Origin: Lacrimispora sinapis
Lineage (GTDB): Bacteria; Bacillota; Clostridia; Lachnospirales; Lachnospiraceae
Length of the DNA: 64,000 nt
Direction: 5' to 3'
Assembly: GCF_043633585.1 (NCBI RefSeq)
Contig: NZ_CP141832.1
Location: 2,790,001-2,854,000, forward strand
Both the position numbers and the translations under genes were made by a program. Positions 44,051 to 53,107 of this stretch are shown piece by piece. Position 1 is the first letter of the stretch, and each line of letters begins with the position of its first letter. A model generated the notes under the pieces. It made no database searches. It saw only the letters and a list, made by a program, of their open reading frames with translations, and had not been told where the DNA came from.

Positions 44051-45854
44051 CTAATTTCAGTACGCTCATAAATGCCTTCTGCGGTATCTCTACATTACCG
44101 ACCTGGCGCATACGTTTTTTACCTTCCTTCTGCTTTTCAAGAAGTTTTTTCTTACGGGAAATATCGCCGCCGTAGCATTTGGCAAGGACGTCTTTTCTCA
44201 TGGCCTTAACGGTTTCACGGGCAATGATCTTACCGCCGATGGCAGCCTGTATGGGAATTTCAAAAAGCTGTCTTGGGATTTCCTCCTTTAACTTCTCACA
44301 CATTCTCCTGCCTCTGTCATAGGCGGACTCGGCATGGACGATAAAGGATAAGGCATCCACTTCTTCCTTATTGACCAGAATATCCAGCTTCACAAGCTCG
44401 GAACGCTCATAGCCTTTTAGTTCATAGTCAAAGGACGCATAGCCTCTGGAACGGGATTTTAAAGCATCAAAGAAATCATAAATGATTTCGTTCAGAGGAA
44501 GTTCATATTTTAACAGCGCTCTTGTGGCTTCCATATATTCCATGCCAAGGTAAACGCCGCGGCGTTCCTGACACAGCTTCATGATTGCACCTACAAATTC
44601 CGTGGTCACCATGATCTCTGCACTTACGATGGGTTCTTCCATATATTCGATTTCCGTCGGGTCAGGAAGATTGGAGGGGTTTGTAAGCTCCAGCATCTCG
44701 CCGTTCTTTTTATAAACCCGGTAAACAACGCCGGGAGCAGTGGTCACAAGATCAAGATTGTATTCTCTTTCCAACCGTTCCTGGATCACTTCCAAATGCA
44801 GGAGTCCTAAAAATCCGCATCGGAAACCAAACCCAAGGGCAAGGGAGGTCTCCGGTTCAAAGAACAGGGAGGCATCATTTAACTGAAGCTTCTCCAGTGC
44901 CTCCCGCAGATCATTATAACGTGCACCGTCCGCAGGATAAAGTCCGCAGTAAACCATGGGGGTTACTTTTTTATAACCGGAAAGAGGCTCACTGCAGGGT
45001 CTGTCCGCATGGGTAATGGTATCACCTACTGCAGTATCCTTTACGTTCTTGATGCTGGCGGCCAGATAGCCTACCATGCCTGCACTCAGCTCCTCACAGG
45101 GAATAAACTGTCCGGCTCCGAAATAACCTACTTCCACCACGTCTTCCACCGCACCAGTGGCCATCATACGCACTTTATCGCCCTTTTTAATGGTTCCTTC
45201 CTTTACACGGAAAAATACGATAACCCCTTTATAGGAATCATACAGGGAGTCAAAAATCAGGGCTTTTAAAGGTGCCTCGGGATCACCGGCCGGAGCAGGA
45301 ATCTTTTTAACAATCGCCTCTAAGACTTCTTCCACATTCAGTCCGGTCTTTGCTGAGACCCGGGGCGCATCCTGGGCTTCAATCCCGATGACATCCTCGA
45401 TCTCCTGCACCACCCGGTCCGGCTCTGCGCTTGGAAGATCAATCTTATTCAAAACCGGAAATACGTCAAGGTTATGATCCAGTGCCAAATACACGTTGGC
45501 CAGGGTCTGTGCCTCGATTCCCTGGGAAGCATCCACCACCAGGATCGCACCGTCACAGGCCGCAAGGCTTCTGGAAACTTCATAATTAAAATCCACATGA
45601 CCCGGTGTATCAATCATGTTAAAGATGTACTCTTCCCCATCCTTTGCTTTGTATACGGTACGTACCGCCTGGGCTTTGATAGTGATTCCCCGTTCCCGTT
45701 CCAAATCCATATTATCTAACACCTGAGCCTGCATCTCCCGATTGGTGAGCAGTCCGGTCTTTTCTATAATTCTGTCTGCAAGGGTAGATTTCCCGTGATC
45801 AATATGAGCGATAATACAAAAATTACGTATCTTATTCTGCTGGGCAGCTGCCAT
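44040..45854 (-). CDS. lepA: Elongation factor 4 (LepA)
   Basis: A ribosome-bound GTPase of 604 residues. G motifs AHIDHGKSTL (about 16-25), DTPGHVDF (about 81-88) and NKIDLPSA (about 135-142), then the EF-2-like domains and the LepA-specific C-terminal domain with KCYGGDISRKKKLLEKQKEG (about 555-574). The ATG at 45854 follows AGAGGAG at 8 bases; an upstream in-frame ATG adds 17 residues not seen in the family. Confidence 0.96.
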   Translation of the reverse strand: MAAAQQNKIRNFCIIAHIDHGKSTLADRIIEKTGLLTNREMQAQVLDNMDLERERGITIKAQAVRTVYKAKDGEEYIFNMIDTPGHVDFNYEVSRSLAACDGAILVVDASQGIEAQTLANVYLALDHNLDVFPVLNKIDLPSAEPDRVVQEIEDVIGIEAQDAPRVSAKTGLNVEEVLEAIVKKIPAPAGDPEAPLKALIFDSLYDSYKGVIVFFRVKEGTIKKGDKVRMMATGAVEDVVEVGYFGAGQFIPCEELSAGMVGYLAASIKNVKDTAVGDTITHADRPCSEPLSGYKKVTPMVYCGLYPADGARYNDLREALEKLQLNDASLFFEPETSLALGFGFRCGFLGLLHLEVIQERLEREYNLDLVTTAPGVVYRVYKKNGEMLELTNPSNLPDPTEIEYMEEPIVSAEIMVTTEFVGAIMKLCQERRGVYLGMEYMEATRALLKYELPLNEIIYDFFDALKSRSRGYASFDYELKGYERSELVKLDILVNKEEVDALSFIVHAESAYDRGRRMCEKLKEEIPRQLFEIPIQAAIGGKIIARETVKAMRKDVLAKCYGGDISRKKKLLEKQKEGKKRMRQVGNVEIPQKAFMSVLKLDDE

Positions 45855-46004
45855 AAAGTAAACTCCTCTTTTCTGATGTTTCTGATTTGTTCCGGTGCTT
45901 TCCACAGGAAAAGATAATCAGCCGGAAACCTATGATATCTCTAAAAATATACCATTAAAATCGAAGATTGTCCACTGTCAAAGCGTTGACGAAACATAGA
46001 AACT

Positions 46005-46039
46005 CCACCCTTTTCCGCCGCCAAAGTTTAAAAGGGTGG
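46005..46039 (-). terminator. Hairpin after spoIIP
   Basis: Perfect 10-bp arms CCACCCTTTT / AAAAGGGTGG with a 15-base loop. The T-tract on the minus strand is weak, so this may be a partial terminator ahead of lepA. Confidence 0.55.
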
Positions 46040-46050
46040 TATATTCCCTC

Positions 46051-47403
46051 TTATTGATTTCCTTTCAACACCATATCCAGAACCTCCGCAAGCGGTTCCA
46101 TGGCATTTAATGCCTCCTGATATGTATTTGTCTGAGCACCTACTTCTATGAGGGAGGACCTTGCTCTTAAATGCTGGTTGTAACGGAGTCCTTTTATGTA
46201 AATTTTGCGGGTCAGACTGGGAAAATACGCTGCGGAATCAAGCTGCATCTGAAAGCTGAAAGCAAGATTCTTTTCCCGGTACGGATTGGGAAGGTATTCA
46301 ATCGGCCCCTCCGGAGTCTGGCTCACACCGTTAAAAAACATAATAGGAGCCGTGGGTTTTCCATTTACCTGATTTACCATATGGAGACTTTCATTCACCC
46401 CATCCCGGTGAATGTCCAGAATTACTTCAATGGAAGGATTTTTCTGCAAAATCCCGGTAATTCCTTCCAGTGCATAAGTATATGCCTTATTTCGGTCCAG
46501 TTTTCCGTTTTGCAGATCGTAAACGGATGTATCGTGTATGACATTATATCCCTTATCGGTCAAAAGTTTGGTAAGATAAGTGCCGATCCCCACAACCGTG
46601 GCATCGGGTTTATCCGGTCCGTGATCCGCAAATTCCTCCTGGGAGTGGGTATGGTAAATGAGGATCTGAGGTTTGTCATTTCCGCCCTCCAGCGTAAAAT
46701 CCTCTGCCAGAAAATTCTCCGCTTTCATTAGATCTCTGCCCGCGGTGGTAGAGGTATGGATGCTGTAAAAATGCTTGATAAGAAAATCATAATCCGCCAG
46801 CTGCTCTTTTAAATATGTGGTTCCCACAATGGGCCAGACGTTACTGGAGGCACAGGTGAGGGAAGCATTCTTTTGATCGGACGCGACTGCTGGCTGCTGA
46901 CCGGAGGGAGTCTCCGTCTTCTGCTCTGTCTGGGCTTTTTGTGTTCCTGCATTGACGGAACCGTCTTCTTTGCTTTCTTCTCCGCCGTCATAGAGCAGAA
47001 AGCTATGTTCCTCATAAAATTTCCCGCTTTCCAAATATCCTTTATAGGAGGGGTCCGCCTCTTCATAAGCACCCGCTCCTTTGCTGCCATCACCGGCATA
47101 GCGGTAAAGAGGGGACTGGTTGATCAGGAAATGAAAGAATGCACCTCCGATGGAGTCTTCTTTTTTCTCTGTTTTGTTTCCGGTATTTTCTTCATCCCAC
47201 ACAGCCGCAGGATACTGGTGCCGCCAGATATAGGAAACACCGAAACCAGCCCCCTCTTTTACCAACGCTTCTGCCTTGCTTAAATCCGCCTTTTTTCCGA
47301 CCTCAGAACCTTCTCTTATACTCAAGAAAACGGCCAGAATCAGGCTTACTGCAATCATCATGTTTTTAATGAACCAATTTATGAAACTGTTTCTCTTATT
47401 CAT
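46051..47403 (-). CDS. spoIIP: Stage II sporulation protein P
   Basis: A peptidoglycan amidase/endopeptidase of the DMP engulfment complex (SpoIID-SpoIIM-SpoIIP), 450 residues. A membrane anchor at about 10-28, a Lys/Glu/Gln-rich linker (about 90-190) and the C-terminal SpoIIP domain with the zinc-binding IYHTHSQEEFAD (about 254-265) and EVILDIHRDGV (about 328-338). It lies after gpr, the same order as in B. subtilis. Expression is expected in the mother cell at engulfment. Confidence 0.93.
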   Translation of the reverse strand: MNKRNSFINWFIKNMMIAVSLILAVFLSIREGSEVGKKADLSKAEALVKEGAGFGVSYIWRHQYPAAVWDEENTGNKTEKKEDSIGGAFFHFLINQSPLYRYAGDGSKGAGAYEEADPSYKGYLESGKFYEEHSFLLYDGGEESKEDGSVNAGTQKAQTEQKTETPSGQQPAVASDQKNASLTCASSNVWPIVGTTYLKEQLADYDFLIKHFYSIHTSTTAGRDLMKAENFLAEDFTLEGGNDKPQILIYHTHSQEEFADHGPDKPDATVVGIGTYLTKLLTDKGYNVIHDTSVYDLQNGKLDRNKAYTYALEGITGILQKNPSIEVILDIHRDGVNESLHMVNQVNGKPTAPIMFFNGVSQTPEGPIEYLPNPYREKNLAFSFQMQLDSAAYFPSLTRKIYIKGLRYNQHLRARSSLIEVGAQTNTYQEALNAMEPLAEVLDMVLKGNQ

Positions 47404-47458
47404 AGCCGCCTTCCTGCACCATCGTTCTTAATATCCTATGCGGAAAGCCTGCCTTTTA

Positions 47459-48436
47459 CTACGAATCTTCCTGTCCCAAAAATGCCAGGTGAATTCCTTC
47501 CGAGATGGTAAAGCTCAGTTCCTTGACGGTCTCATCAATGTCAGGGGGAGTCACATAAAGAGGACCAAACTCCGGTTCCAGCAGTTCCTTAATCAGATCA
47601 TACTGTTCGTCTGAGCTGAGTTTTCCTATGAAATCTCCCATCCCTTTTGTTTCCATATTTTCCGACAACGCTCCGATCATTGCAGAAACCGTATCATGGA
47701 CAATGGCGGCAGCACCGACGACCGTGGGAACACCAATGGCCATCACCGGGATTCCAAGGCTTTCCTCCGTCAGGCTGTGCCTGTGGTTGCCCACTCCGGA
47801 CCCGGGATGAATGCCCGTATCCGTAAGCTGAATGGTGGTGCCCAAACGTTTTACACTTCTGGCTGCCAGCGCATCAATGACAATAATTAAATCGGGCTTT
47901 GTTTCTTTGATAATTCCTTTTAAAATCTCAGCACTTTCCATACCGGTCTGTGCCATAACCCCGGGAACAATACCGCTGATCACCGGCATACTTTTCCCCT
48001 TCCAGAAATCCTCTCCATACTGGACCTTCAGATGCCTTGTTACCTGAAGATTATTAAGAACCCTTGGCCCAAGGGAATCCGGTGTTACGGAGGAATTTCC
48101 AAGGCCGGCCACCAGCACATGGAAATCCGGCTTCCGATAATTTTTCCCCTCCAACAGACGGCTGATCTGGTTGGCCAGTTCTTCGGAAACTTCTCTGTGA
48201 TAATTTTCATCTTTGAGTGAAAGCTCATCTGCCTCCAGAGTAATGTAGGTACCAATGGGTTTTCCCATGGCCTTTTCGCCTTTTTTGTCTAAAATTTTCA
48301 CCTCGGTCATTTTTATGTGGCTGTCAAAACGATGCCACTCCCGCAGCGACACACCGGAGATTTCTCCGCCGTCGCCAGGGAAACTTTCTTTCTCCTCGAC
48401 CGCCAGATCGGTACGCACTTCAAATGTGTTTTCCAT
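47459..48436 (-). CDS. gpr: Spore germination protease GPR
   Basis: The protease that degrades small acid-soluble spore proteins at germination, 325 residues. It begins with a propeptide (TFEVRTDLAVEE, about 4-15) resembling the sequence cut in its substrates; the core has the metal/active-site area VAGLGNSSVTPDSLGPRVL (about 109-127) and IVIDALAARS (about 184-193). The gene lies divergent from rpsT and before spoIIP. GGAGGAAG-type sequence precedes the ATG. Confidence 0.95.
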   Translation of the reverse strand: MENTFEVRTDLAVEEKESFPGDGGEISGVSLREWHRFDSHIKMTEVKILDKKGEKAMGKPIGTYITLEADELSLKDENYHREVSEELANQISRLLEGKNYRKPDFHVLVAGLGNSSVTPDSLGPRVLNNLQVTRHLKVQYGEDFWKGKSMPVISGIVPGVMAQTGMESAEILKGIIKETKPDLIIVIDALAARSVKRLGTTIQLTDTGIHPGSGVGNHRHSLTEESLGIPVMAIGVPTVVGAAAIVHDTVSAMIGALSENMETKGMGDFIGKLSSDEQYDLIKELLEPEFGPLYVTPPDIDETVKELSFTISEGIHLAFLGQEDS

Positions 48437-48494
48437 TTCTTCCTCCTTTCCTCCATTTCTAAGGTATTTTCTGCAAAAAAGCGGGAATTATGTA

Positions 48495-48523
48495 TTGACA
48501 TATGGTCTGAAATTCGTTAGAAT
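48495..48523 (+). promoter_or_regulatory. Sigma-A promoter of rpsT
   Basis: TTGACA (48495-48500), a 17-base spacer and TAGAAT (48518-48523), about 90 bases before the rpsT start. Confidence 0.8.
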
Positions 48524-48613
48524 ACAAAGGTATGTTTACATTGAACTGTCCGTGTCCAGGCTTTGATGCAAAACAAAGAATAATCATATATCATTTTATT
48601 GGAGGTGTACAGA

Positions 48614-48877
48614 TTGGCTAACATTAAATCTGCAAAGAAAAGAATTTTAGTAAACGAGACTAAGGCTGCTAGAAACAAAGCGATCAGATCCAAAGTGAAA
48701 ACATCTATCAAAAAGGTAGAGGCTGCTATTAATGCCGGTGACAAGGCTGCTGCACAGGCTAATTTAATCAGCACTATCACAGAGATTGACAAGGCTGCTA
48801 CCAAGGGCGTATATCATAAAAATAACGCTTCCAGGAAAGTATCCAGAATCACTAAAGCTGTTAACGCGATGGCTTAA
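48614..48877 (+). CDS. rpsT: Ribosomal protein S20
   Basis: The 87-residue small-subunit protein S20, starting MANIKSAKKRILVNETKAAR as in all homologues and very rich in Lys and Ala. The start is a TTG at 48614 with GGAGGTG about ten bases upstream; TTG starts for rpsT are common. In most Firmicutes the next gene upstream on the other strand is holA; here holA is found at 63878, on the far side of the tailocin locus. Confidence 0.96.
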   Translation: MANIKSAKKRILVNETKAARNKAIRSKVKTSIKKVEAAINAGDKAAAQANLISTITEIDKAATKGVYHKNNASRKVSRITKAVNAMA

Positions 48878-48895
48878 TTCATAGAAAAACCATTT

Positions 48896-48930
48896 ATCCC
48901 GTTCAGACAAACCCGCTGAATGGGATTTTT
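48896..48930 (+). terminator. Terminator of rpsT
   Basis: The stem ATCCCGTTCAG / CTGAATGGGAT with a short loop and TTTTTTG. Confidence 0.88.
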
Positions 48931-48968
48931 TGTTGGAAATGTTTGGAACTGCATGAAGCTGCAAGGAG

Positions 48969-49004
48969 AAAAGGCGGGGCCGTTTTACCGGTCACCCGCC
49001 TTTT
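48969..49004 (-). terminator. Terminator of the tailocin operon
   Basis: The arms AAAAGGCGGG / CCCGCCTTTT with a short loop, directly after the amidase stop codon on the minus strand. It marks the left end of the tail locus. Confidence 0.85.
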
Positions 49005-49005
49005 C

Positions 49006-49836
49006 TTATACACGTTTCAATGCCCCAGCCTCATCGGTGCTTAGGGTCATGGTTCCTTGAAACATGCTGCCGTATTCTGTGGCTCTGTAAAGTTTTCCCT
49101 TCCAGATGATCCACTGGTCCTTTGCCATGGAACCGTCGGCTGTTAAATAATACCATTTTTCGTCAGCTCCGGTTTTCCAGGTGTTCCGTACCATATGGCC
49201 GGCATCATCGAACCAGTACCATTTCTCTTCGTCTTTGTACCAGTCATTTTTTACATAATTACCGGTATTTCCTAAATAAAATCTCCAGCTGCCATCTTCT
49301 TCTATCCATCCGGATTTTAATTCTTGGGTTGTCACCAGACGATCCTTAAATCCCTGCCAGGTATGTTTGGTGTGATTGTAAACATAGGGATTGGGACAGA
49401 TCTTTCCGGTTACATCGTAATGGCGGATTACATGGTCTTCGGAGACTCCGTATTTTTTCATCAATTCCTTTGTCAGCTCTGCGGCTGACTTAACTGTGGC
49501 ATCTTCAAAATACCAATCTCTGCTGGTGTCAGACTGAATGCCTTTATTTCTGACACATAATTCAATCCCAAGGCTGTTGCTGTTTCTGCATTCCGGGTGT
49601 TTGTAGGTTTTGGCGCCGCAATGCCATGCGATGTTTTTGTCTTCCACAGACTGCCATATTTCTCCGTTAAATCCCACAAAATAATGGGCACTGGCACCAA
49701 TATACTGGGAGGCATAGTATTTGCAGTTTGCCTCTGCACCGCCTAAGGCCCCTACATAATGAATGACAATATATTTGATACGGCCGATATTGCCGTTTGA
49801 ATAGTTGTATGGCGTTAATAATTGATGAATTTCCAT
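49006..49836 (-). CDS. N-acetylmuramoyl-L-alanine amidase with wall-binding repeats (endolysin)
   Basis: Cuts the stem peptide from peptidoglycan to release the particles, 276 residues. An Amidase_2 domain (about 5-150) has the zinc ligands in YIVIHYVGA, the HYDVTGKICPNP segment (His and Cys) and the ASAHYFVG strand. The C-terminal part (about 170-276) holds choline-binding-like repeats: WIEEDGSWRFYLGNTG, DWYKDEEKWYWFDDAGHM, WYYLTADGSMA. The ATG at 49836 follows AAGGAAGG; an earlier in-frame start would overlap the small upstream gene. It is the last gene of the tail operon, followed by a terminator. Confidence 0.92.
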   Translation of the reverse strand: MEIHQLLTPYNYSNGNIGRIKYIVIHYVGALGGAEANCKYYASQYIGASAHYFVGFNGEIWQSVEDKNIAWHCGAKTYKHPECRNSNSLGIELCVRNKGIQSDTSRDWYFEDATVKSAAELTKELMKKYGVSEDHVIRHYDVTGKICPNPYVYNHTKHTWQGFKDRLVTTQELKSGWIEEDGSWRFYLGNTGNYVKNDWYKDEEKWYWFDDAGHMVRNTWKTGADEKWYYLTADGSMAKDQWIIWKGKLYRATEYGSMFQGTMTLSTDEAGALKRV

Positions 49837-49837
49837 G

Positions 49838-49993
49838 TTATATGCCTTCCTTTCTTCCGTAAAATCCCATTTCATCCTGGTCAAAGGATTCCCGGAAACG
49901 TTTGATTTCCCAGTAATCCGAATCCTTTAAGTTTTCCTGGACCCCCTCCAGTTCCAGACGCGGCATTTCCTTTGTGGCCTCACTTTTTACCAT
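49838..49993 (-). CDS. Small tailocin protein, 51 residues
   Basis: An open frame of 51 codons plus stop, ATG at 49993 with AAGG repeats upstream, ending two bases before the amidase ATG. The product is highly charged: MVKSEATKEMPRLELEGVQ at the start, DYWEIKRFRESFDQDEM in the second half. The tight fit between holin and amidase genes and the normal codon choice suggest it is real. I do not recognise a family. Confidence 0.6.
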   Translation of the reverse strand: MVKSEATKEMPRLELEGVQENLKDSDYWEIKRFRESFDQDEMGFYGRKEGI

Positions 49994-50080
49994 AATCCTT
50001 ACCTTGTCCTTTCTATTATATTACAATTTTATAATATGATAAGTTTAAGGATGGTGTCCCTGTGGGGGGATGGGGGGATT

Positions 50081-50500
50081 TTATTTCATTGGCACAGACT
50101 TTTGATTTAAAATGTCTATGGCCTTTGTTAGTACCGCAGGTAGCGGGATCCCCATAAGGCCTGCGTTTTCTACTATGGATATCAGTTCGTTTGCCATAAA
50201 ACCGATGACAACGGTGTCTCGTATGTAGGTTGTCCCAATGGATAGATCCAGCCGGTGGGCGATTAGGACAAAGAACAGGGTCATACTTTTTCTGCATAAT
50301 CCTTTCCATCCGGCTTTGGATTCCAGGGCGCCTGTTTCTGTCTTGGTACTGCTGTGAAATACTCCTGCTACTGCAAGGCCAGAGAAAAAATCAATGGCCA
50401 TGAAAAGGATCAGGGTGGCGATGCTGGTGTCCCAGCCGCCGAATAGGGAGGCAGTAAGACTGCCTGTTACGCCTATTGTTGTGCATAAAATATTTTTCAT
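50081..50500 (-). CDS. Phage holin (holin_4 family)
   Basis: A small membrane protein of 139 residues with three hydrophobic segments (about 10-45, 70-90 and 95-125) of the Bacteriophage_holin_4 / TcdE type: WDTSIATLILFMAIDFFSGL and GWKGLCRKSMTLFFVLIAH are typical. It should form the membrane lesion that lets the amidase reach the wall. The ATG at 50500 has GAGG nine bases upstream. The family includes TcdE, which releases toxins in C. difficile. Confidence 0.88.
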   Translation of the reverse strand: MKNILCTTIGVTGSLTASLFGGWDTSIATLILFMAIDFFSGLAVAGVFHSSTKTETGALESKAGWKGLCRKSMTLFFVLIAHRLDLSIGTTYIRDTVVIGFMANELISIVENAGLMGIPLPAVLTKAIDILNQKSVPMK

Positions 50501-51075
50501 TTTGTTTTTCCTCACTTCTTTTATTTTGATTAGTTAAATAGGTTGTAATGGGGTTTTTCTTCATTAAAAAAATAGAAAGTAACTCAGCCAGTTATCTAAT
50601 AAATTTCTGCCCCACTGATCCAAAACCAGAAAAGAAAAAAAGGGCAAATCTAACCCAGGATATTTTCATGTATTTACTAAAATCCCAGATCCCCCAACCC
50701 AACCATATATTAACGATACAACCGTTTATAAATCCAAAATACGTAATTATAACCGTAGGGAAATAATATGATAAATGAAACATAGCTTTTTCAATCAGTA
50801 GCTGAATATCAGATGCTGAAAAAATGGGTATTGTTGCCCAAAAGAATTATTACAGTATTGCCTCTCATATCCGTTCCCTGCATTATTTAAGTTCCAATTA
50901 AAAAACAAAAATAAATTTCATTTTTCCAGTAAAATCATATTTTCTTGTATGATATTAAACAATCTTGTCAAGCTCACCACTCAAATCATTTAGGCTGCAG
51001 CTTCACTTGCTATATTGTGAATTGTGTTTCTCACTATATAGTTTCATATTTCTTGCTCATTAATTATCTCCCCCC
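50501..51075. other. AT-rich region between holin and tail-fibre genes
   Basis: 575 bases, visibly richer in A and T than the rest of the locus, where one would expect an XkdX-like protein and a fibre chaperone. I see only a strong ribosome site (GGGGGGAG) followed by an eight-codon frame MSKKYETI (51034-51060), and a 63-codon hydrophobic minus-strand frame (50592-50783) with no ribosome site. The short frame resembles the usual beginning of XkdX-type proteins and may be a gene remnant. No intact gene can be supported. Confidence 0.5.
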
Positions 51076-52548
51076 TTATTGGTTAGTAAAATATGTTACG
51101 CTTAATCCAAATCCTCTACCTGCAACAATATTATTCGATGGCGAAAGTTCTATTACGTTATTAATCATAACACAATACCCCATCTCTCTAGGGAGACTTG
51201 ATGCTACAGCTATTCCGCTATTAGAGAATGAAAGCGACGGAAAACCAGATATTCTATAAATCTGTCCCGCAGTCAAATCTGAGGTTACGGTAACATTTAA
51301 GGTTATGGAAACCATTGCAACATTTAGATTTCCATGTCTAGAGTATCCTCCTAACAACGTTCCCCAAGTGCAACTCAACCCGGAAGAGGTTAAATAAGCG
51401 ATTTGTGAACCGTTAGACTGTATAAATTGTCCACCCAAATTACTAACAAACTGATTTTCGTTATAACCAATGCTAATGTTACCCAATATGGTTACGCTTG
51501 ATGCCCATTCACTTGCTATACCTATCCCATTATTTGAGCCTGATATGGCTGCTATCCAACCAACGGAGTTATCAAATAATATTCCTACATTTCTATTTGA
51601 TACCTCTGTTTGGTCAATGTAAAATCGTTTAACACCAACTACAGTGATCCCAGGATCTTGTGACGCTGTTATAGATTTAATGTATTGAATATTTAATTCA
51701 GTACACTGTAGAATGTTAAAACTTGTCACTTTAGTATTAATAACCTCAACATACTTAATTTCTATATAGAAACAACGTGTTGCCAAAAAGTTTCCTACAA
51801 TCTTACAACTTATACTTCCCGTTGACTTTACTGCAGGACCGTAAATTCTAAGCTCTCCATTATAGTATCCTATTATCTGCGGACTTTCTGTATAGGTCCC
51901 AGCTGCAATATTTATAGTAGCTACATGTCCACCTAAGTCTTTTGGTAATATATCTATAGCATGTTGAATCGTTTGGTAGGGATTCGTTTCGGTACCATCA
52001 CCGGTCAAATCTGACCCAGTTGTTGAAACATACACCGTAATATGGGTATTTAGGGGCCTTATATCCTCCATAAACTTCCCTACCTTACCCATGAACACCT
52101 TTGTTGTCTCTCCCGCAGAGGGAACCGGATACTTCGTATCAATCGTTTCCAATGTCCCAATAACCGTCTCCGAAACATCCCCGCCAGAAGCAGAAACCTT
52201 TCCATTCCAGTCATTTTTTTCCGTATCTGTCACAAAGCGATGAGCGGCATCAGGAACGATATCCTTTGCCTTTCCTGAAAAGGCTACGTCTTTCATTTCT
52301 GAAAACCACTTTTTTATTTTTCCATGAGTGACGGATAGCGTTTCCCCCGATTCAATATCCTCTCTTAAAACCTCTTGCTCAAATTGTGTAACGGCTGCCG
52401 AAGCGTCGCCGTTCTTATCCAGTTTCTTTTTATCCAAATCATTTAGAGATTCATCCAAAAGATCCATGGTCTTATTGTATTCTGAAATATCATAGAAATC
52501 ATCCGCTTCCGGCTTTGGAAGCTTATAGTTGTTTGTTTCATTCGCCAC
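51076..52548 (-). CDS. Tail fibre / receptor-binding protein with beta-helix domain
   Basis: 490 residues. The N-terminal part (1-120) is the particle-attachment module (NYKLPKPEADDFYDISEYNK, DLLDESLNDLDKKKLDKNGD, typical of Firmicutes tail fibres). About 180-400 forms a right-handed beta-helix (YVSTTGSDLTGDGTETNPYQ, then Ile/Tyr/Gly repeats) like pectate-lyase-type tailspikes. The last 90 residues form a separate tip. The second half is clearly more AT-rich than the first, a sign of module exchange. Start: a GTG at 52548 with GAGG ten bases upstream. It determines which cells are targeted; whether the helix cleaves polysaccharide is unknown. Confidence 0.85.
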   Translation of the reverse strand: MANETNNYKLPKPEADDFYDISEYNKTMDLLDESLNDLDKKKLDKNGDASAAVTQFEQEVLREDIESGETLSVTHGKIKKWFSEMKDVAFSGKAKDIVPDAAHRFVTDTEKNDWNGKVSASGGDVSETVIGTLETIDTKYPVPSAGETTKVFMGKVGKFMEDIRPLNTHITVYVSTTGSDLTGDGTETNPYQTIQHAIDILPKDLGGHVATINIAAGTYTESPQIIGYYNGELRIYGPAVKSTGSISCKIVGNFLATRCFYIEIKYVEVINTKVTSFNILQCTELNIQYIKSITASQDPGITVVGVKRFYIDQTEVSNRNVGILFDNSVGWIAAISGSNNGIGIASEWASSVTILGNISIGYNENQFVSNLGGQFIQSNGSQIAYLTSSGLSCTWGTLLGGYSRHGNLNVAMVSITLNVTVTSDLTAGQIYRISGFPSLSFSNSGIAVASSLPREMGYCVMINNVIELSPSNNIVAGRGFGLSVTYFTNQ

Positions 52549-53107
52549 TGATAAGCACCTCATTTCTTATATGCCTGTGACTCCAGGCTCCCAATTGTTT
52601 CTGTGTAAATTTGCTGAGCAAACGATGCTGGTTATAGAGAAGATCTAAATCAATCACCATATTGCATGGTACGAATTCTTCCAGCATTTTTTTTACTTCG
52701 TTTAAATTTCTCTTGCTTTTCAAAGCCACACGGATTATGACTCTTTTTTCCGGAGTGATTTCCAGTGTGTATCCATCTTCCCCGCAAAGCACCGAAAGCT
52801 TCTGTTTTAATGTGATTTTCGTATATGGAATAATCCGGTTCCACTTGGATAACACTTTAAACCGTCTGTCTTCCAGTGTATTCTGAGACGTCACCTGCAT
52901 TTGCAACATCTTCTCATAACGGCGCAGGCTTTTTACATCTGAACTTGATATAAACTGATTATGAAACAGCACCTCTGTCTCATCTTCCATTTGCTGTATT
53001 TCAGGCTCCATAACTTCCTGAATGACACGCATTTCTTCATACTCCTTCAGGAAATCGGGTATATAGGACAATAAATCAACTTCTCGAATCAATTTCAATC
53101 CCTCCAT
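52538..53107 (-). CDS. Baseplate wedge protein, YmfQ/XkdU-like (DUF2313)
   Basis: 189 residues with the DUF2313 pattern: LLSYIPDFLKEYEEMRVIQEV at the start, RRYEKML, DRRFKVLSKW and a C-terminal TLEITPEKRVIIRVAL strand followed by VPCNMVIDLDLLYNQHRLL. It joins the baseplate to the fibre. It overlaps the baseplate J gene by 32 bases and the fibre gene by 11 bases, so the three are translated together. Confidence 0.85.
   Translation of the reverse strand: MEGLKLIREVDLLSYIPDFLKEYEEMRVIQEVMEPEIQQMEDETEVLFHNQFISSSDVKSLRRYEKMLQMQVTSQNTLEDRRFKVLSKWNRIIPYTKITLKQKLSVLCGEDGYTLEITPEKRVIIRVALKSKRNLNEVKKMLEEFVPCNMVIDLDLLYNQHRLLSKFTQKQLGAWSHRHIRNEVLISGE

Noticed and set aside
50592..50783. Hydrophobic 63-codon minus-strand frame
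   Set aside because: No ribosome site in front of the ATG, and the AT-rich composition alone would give hydrophobic codons; kept only as a note in the intergenic entry.
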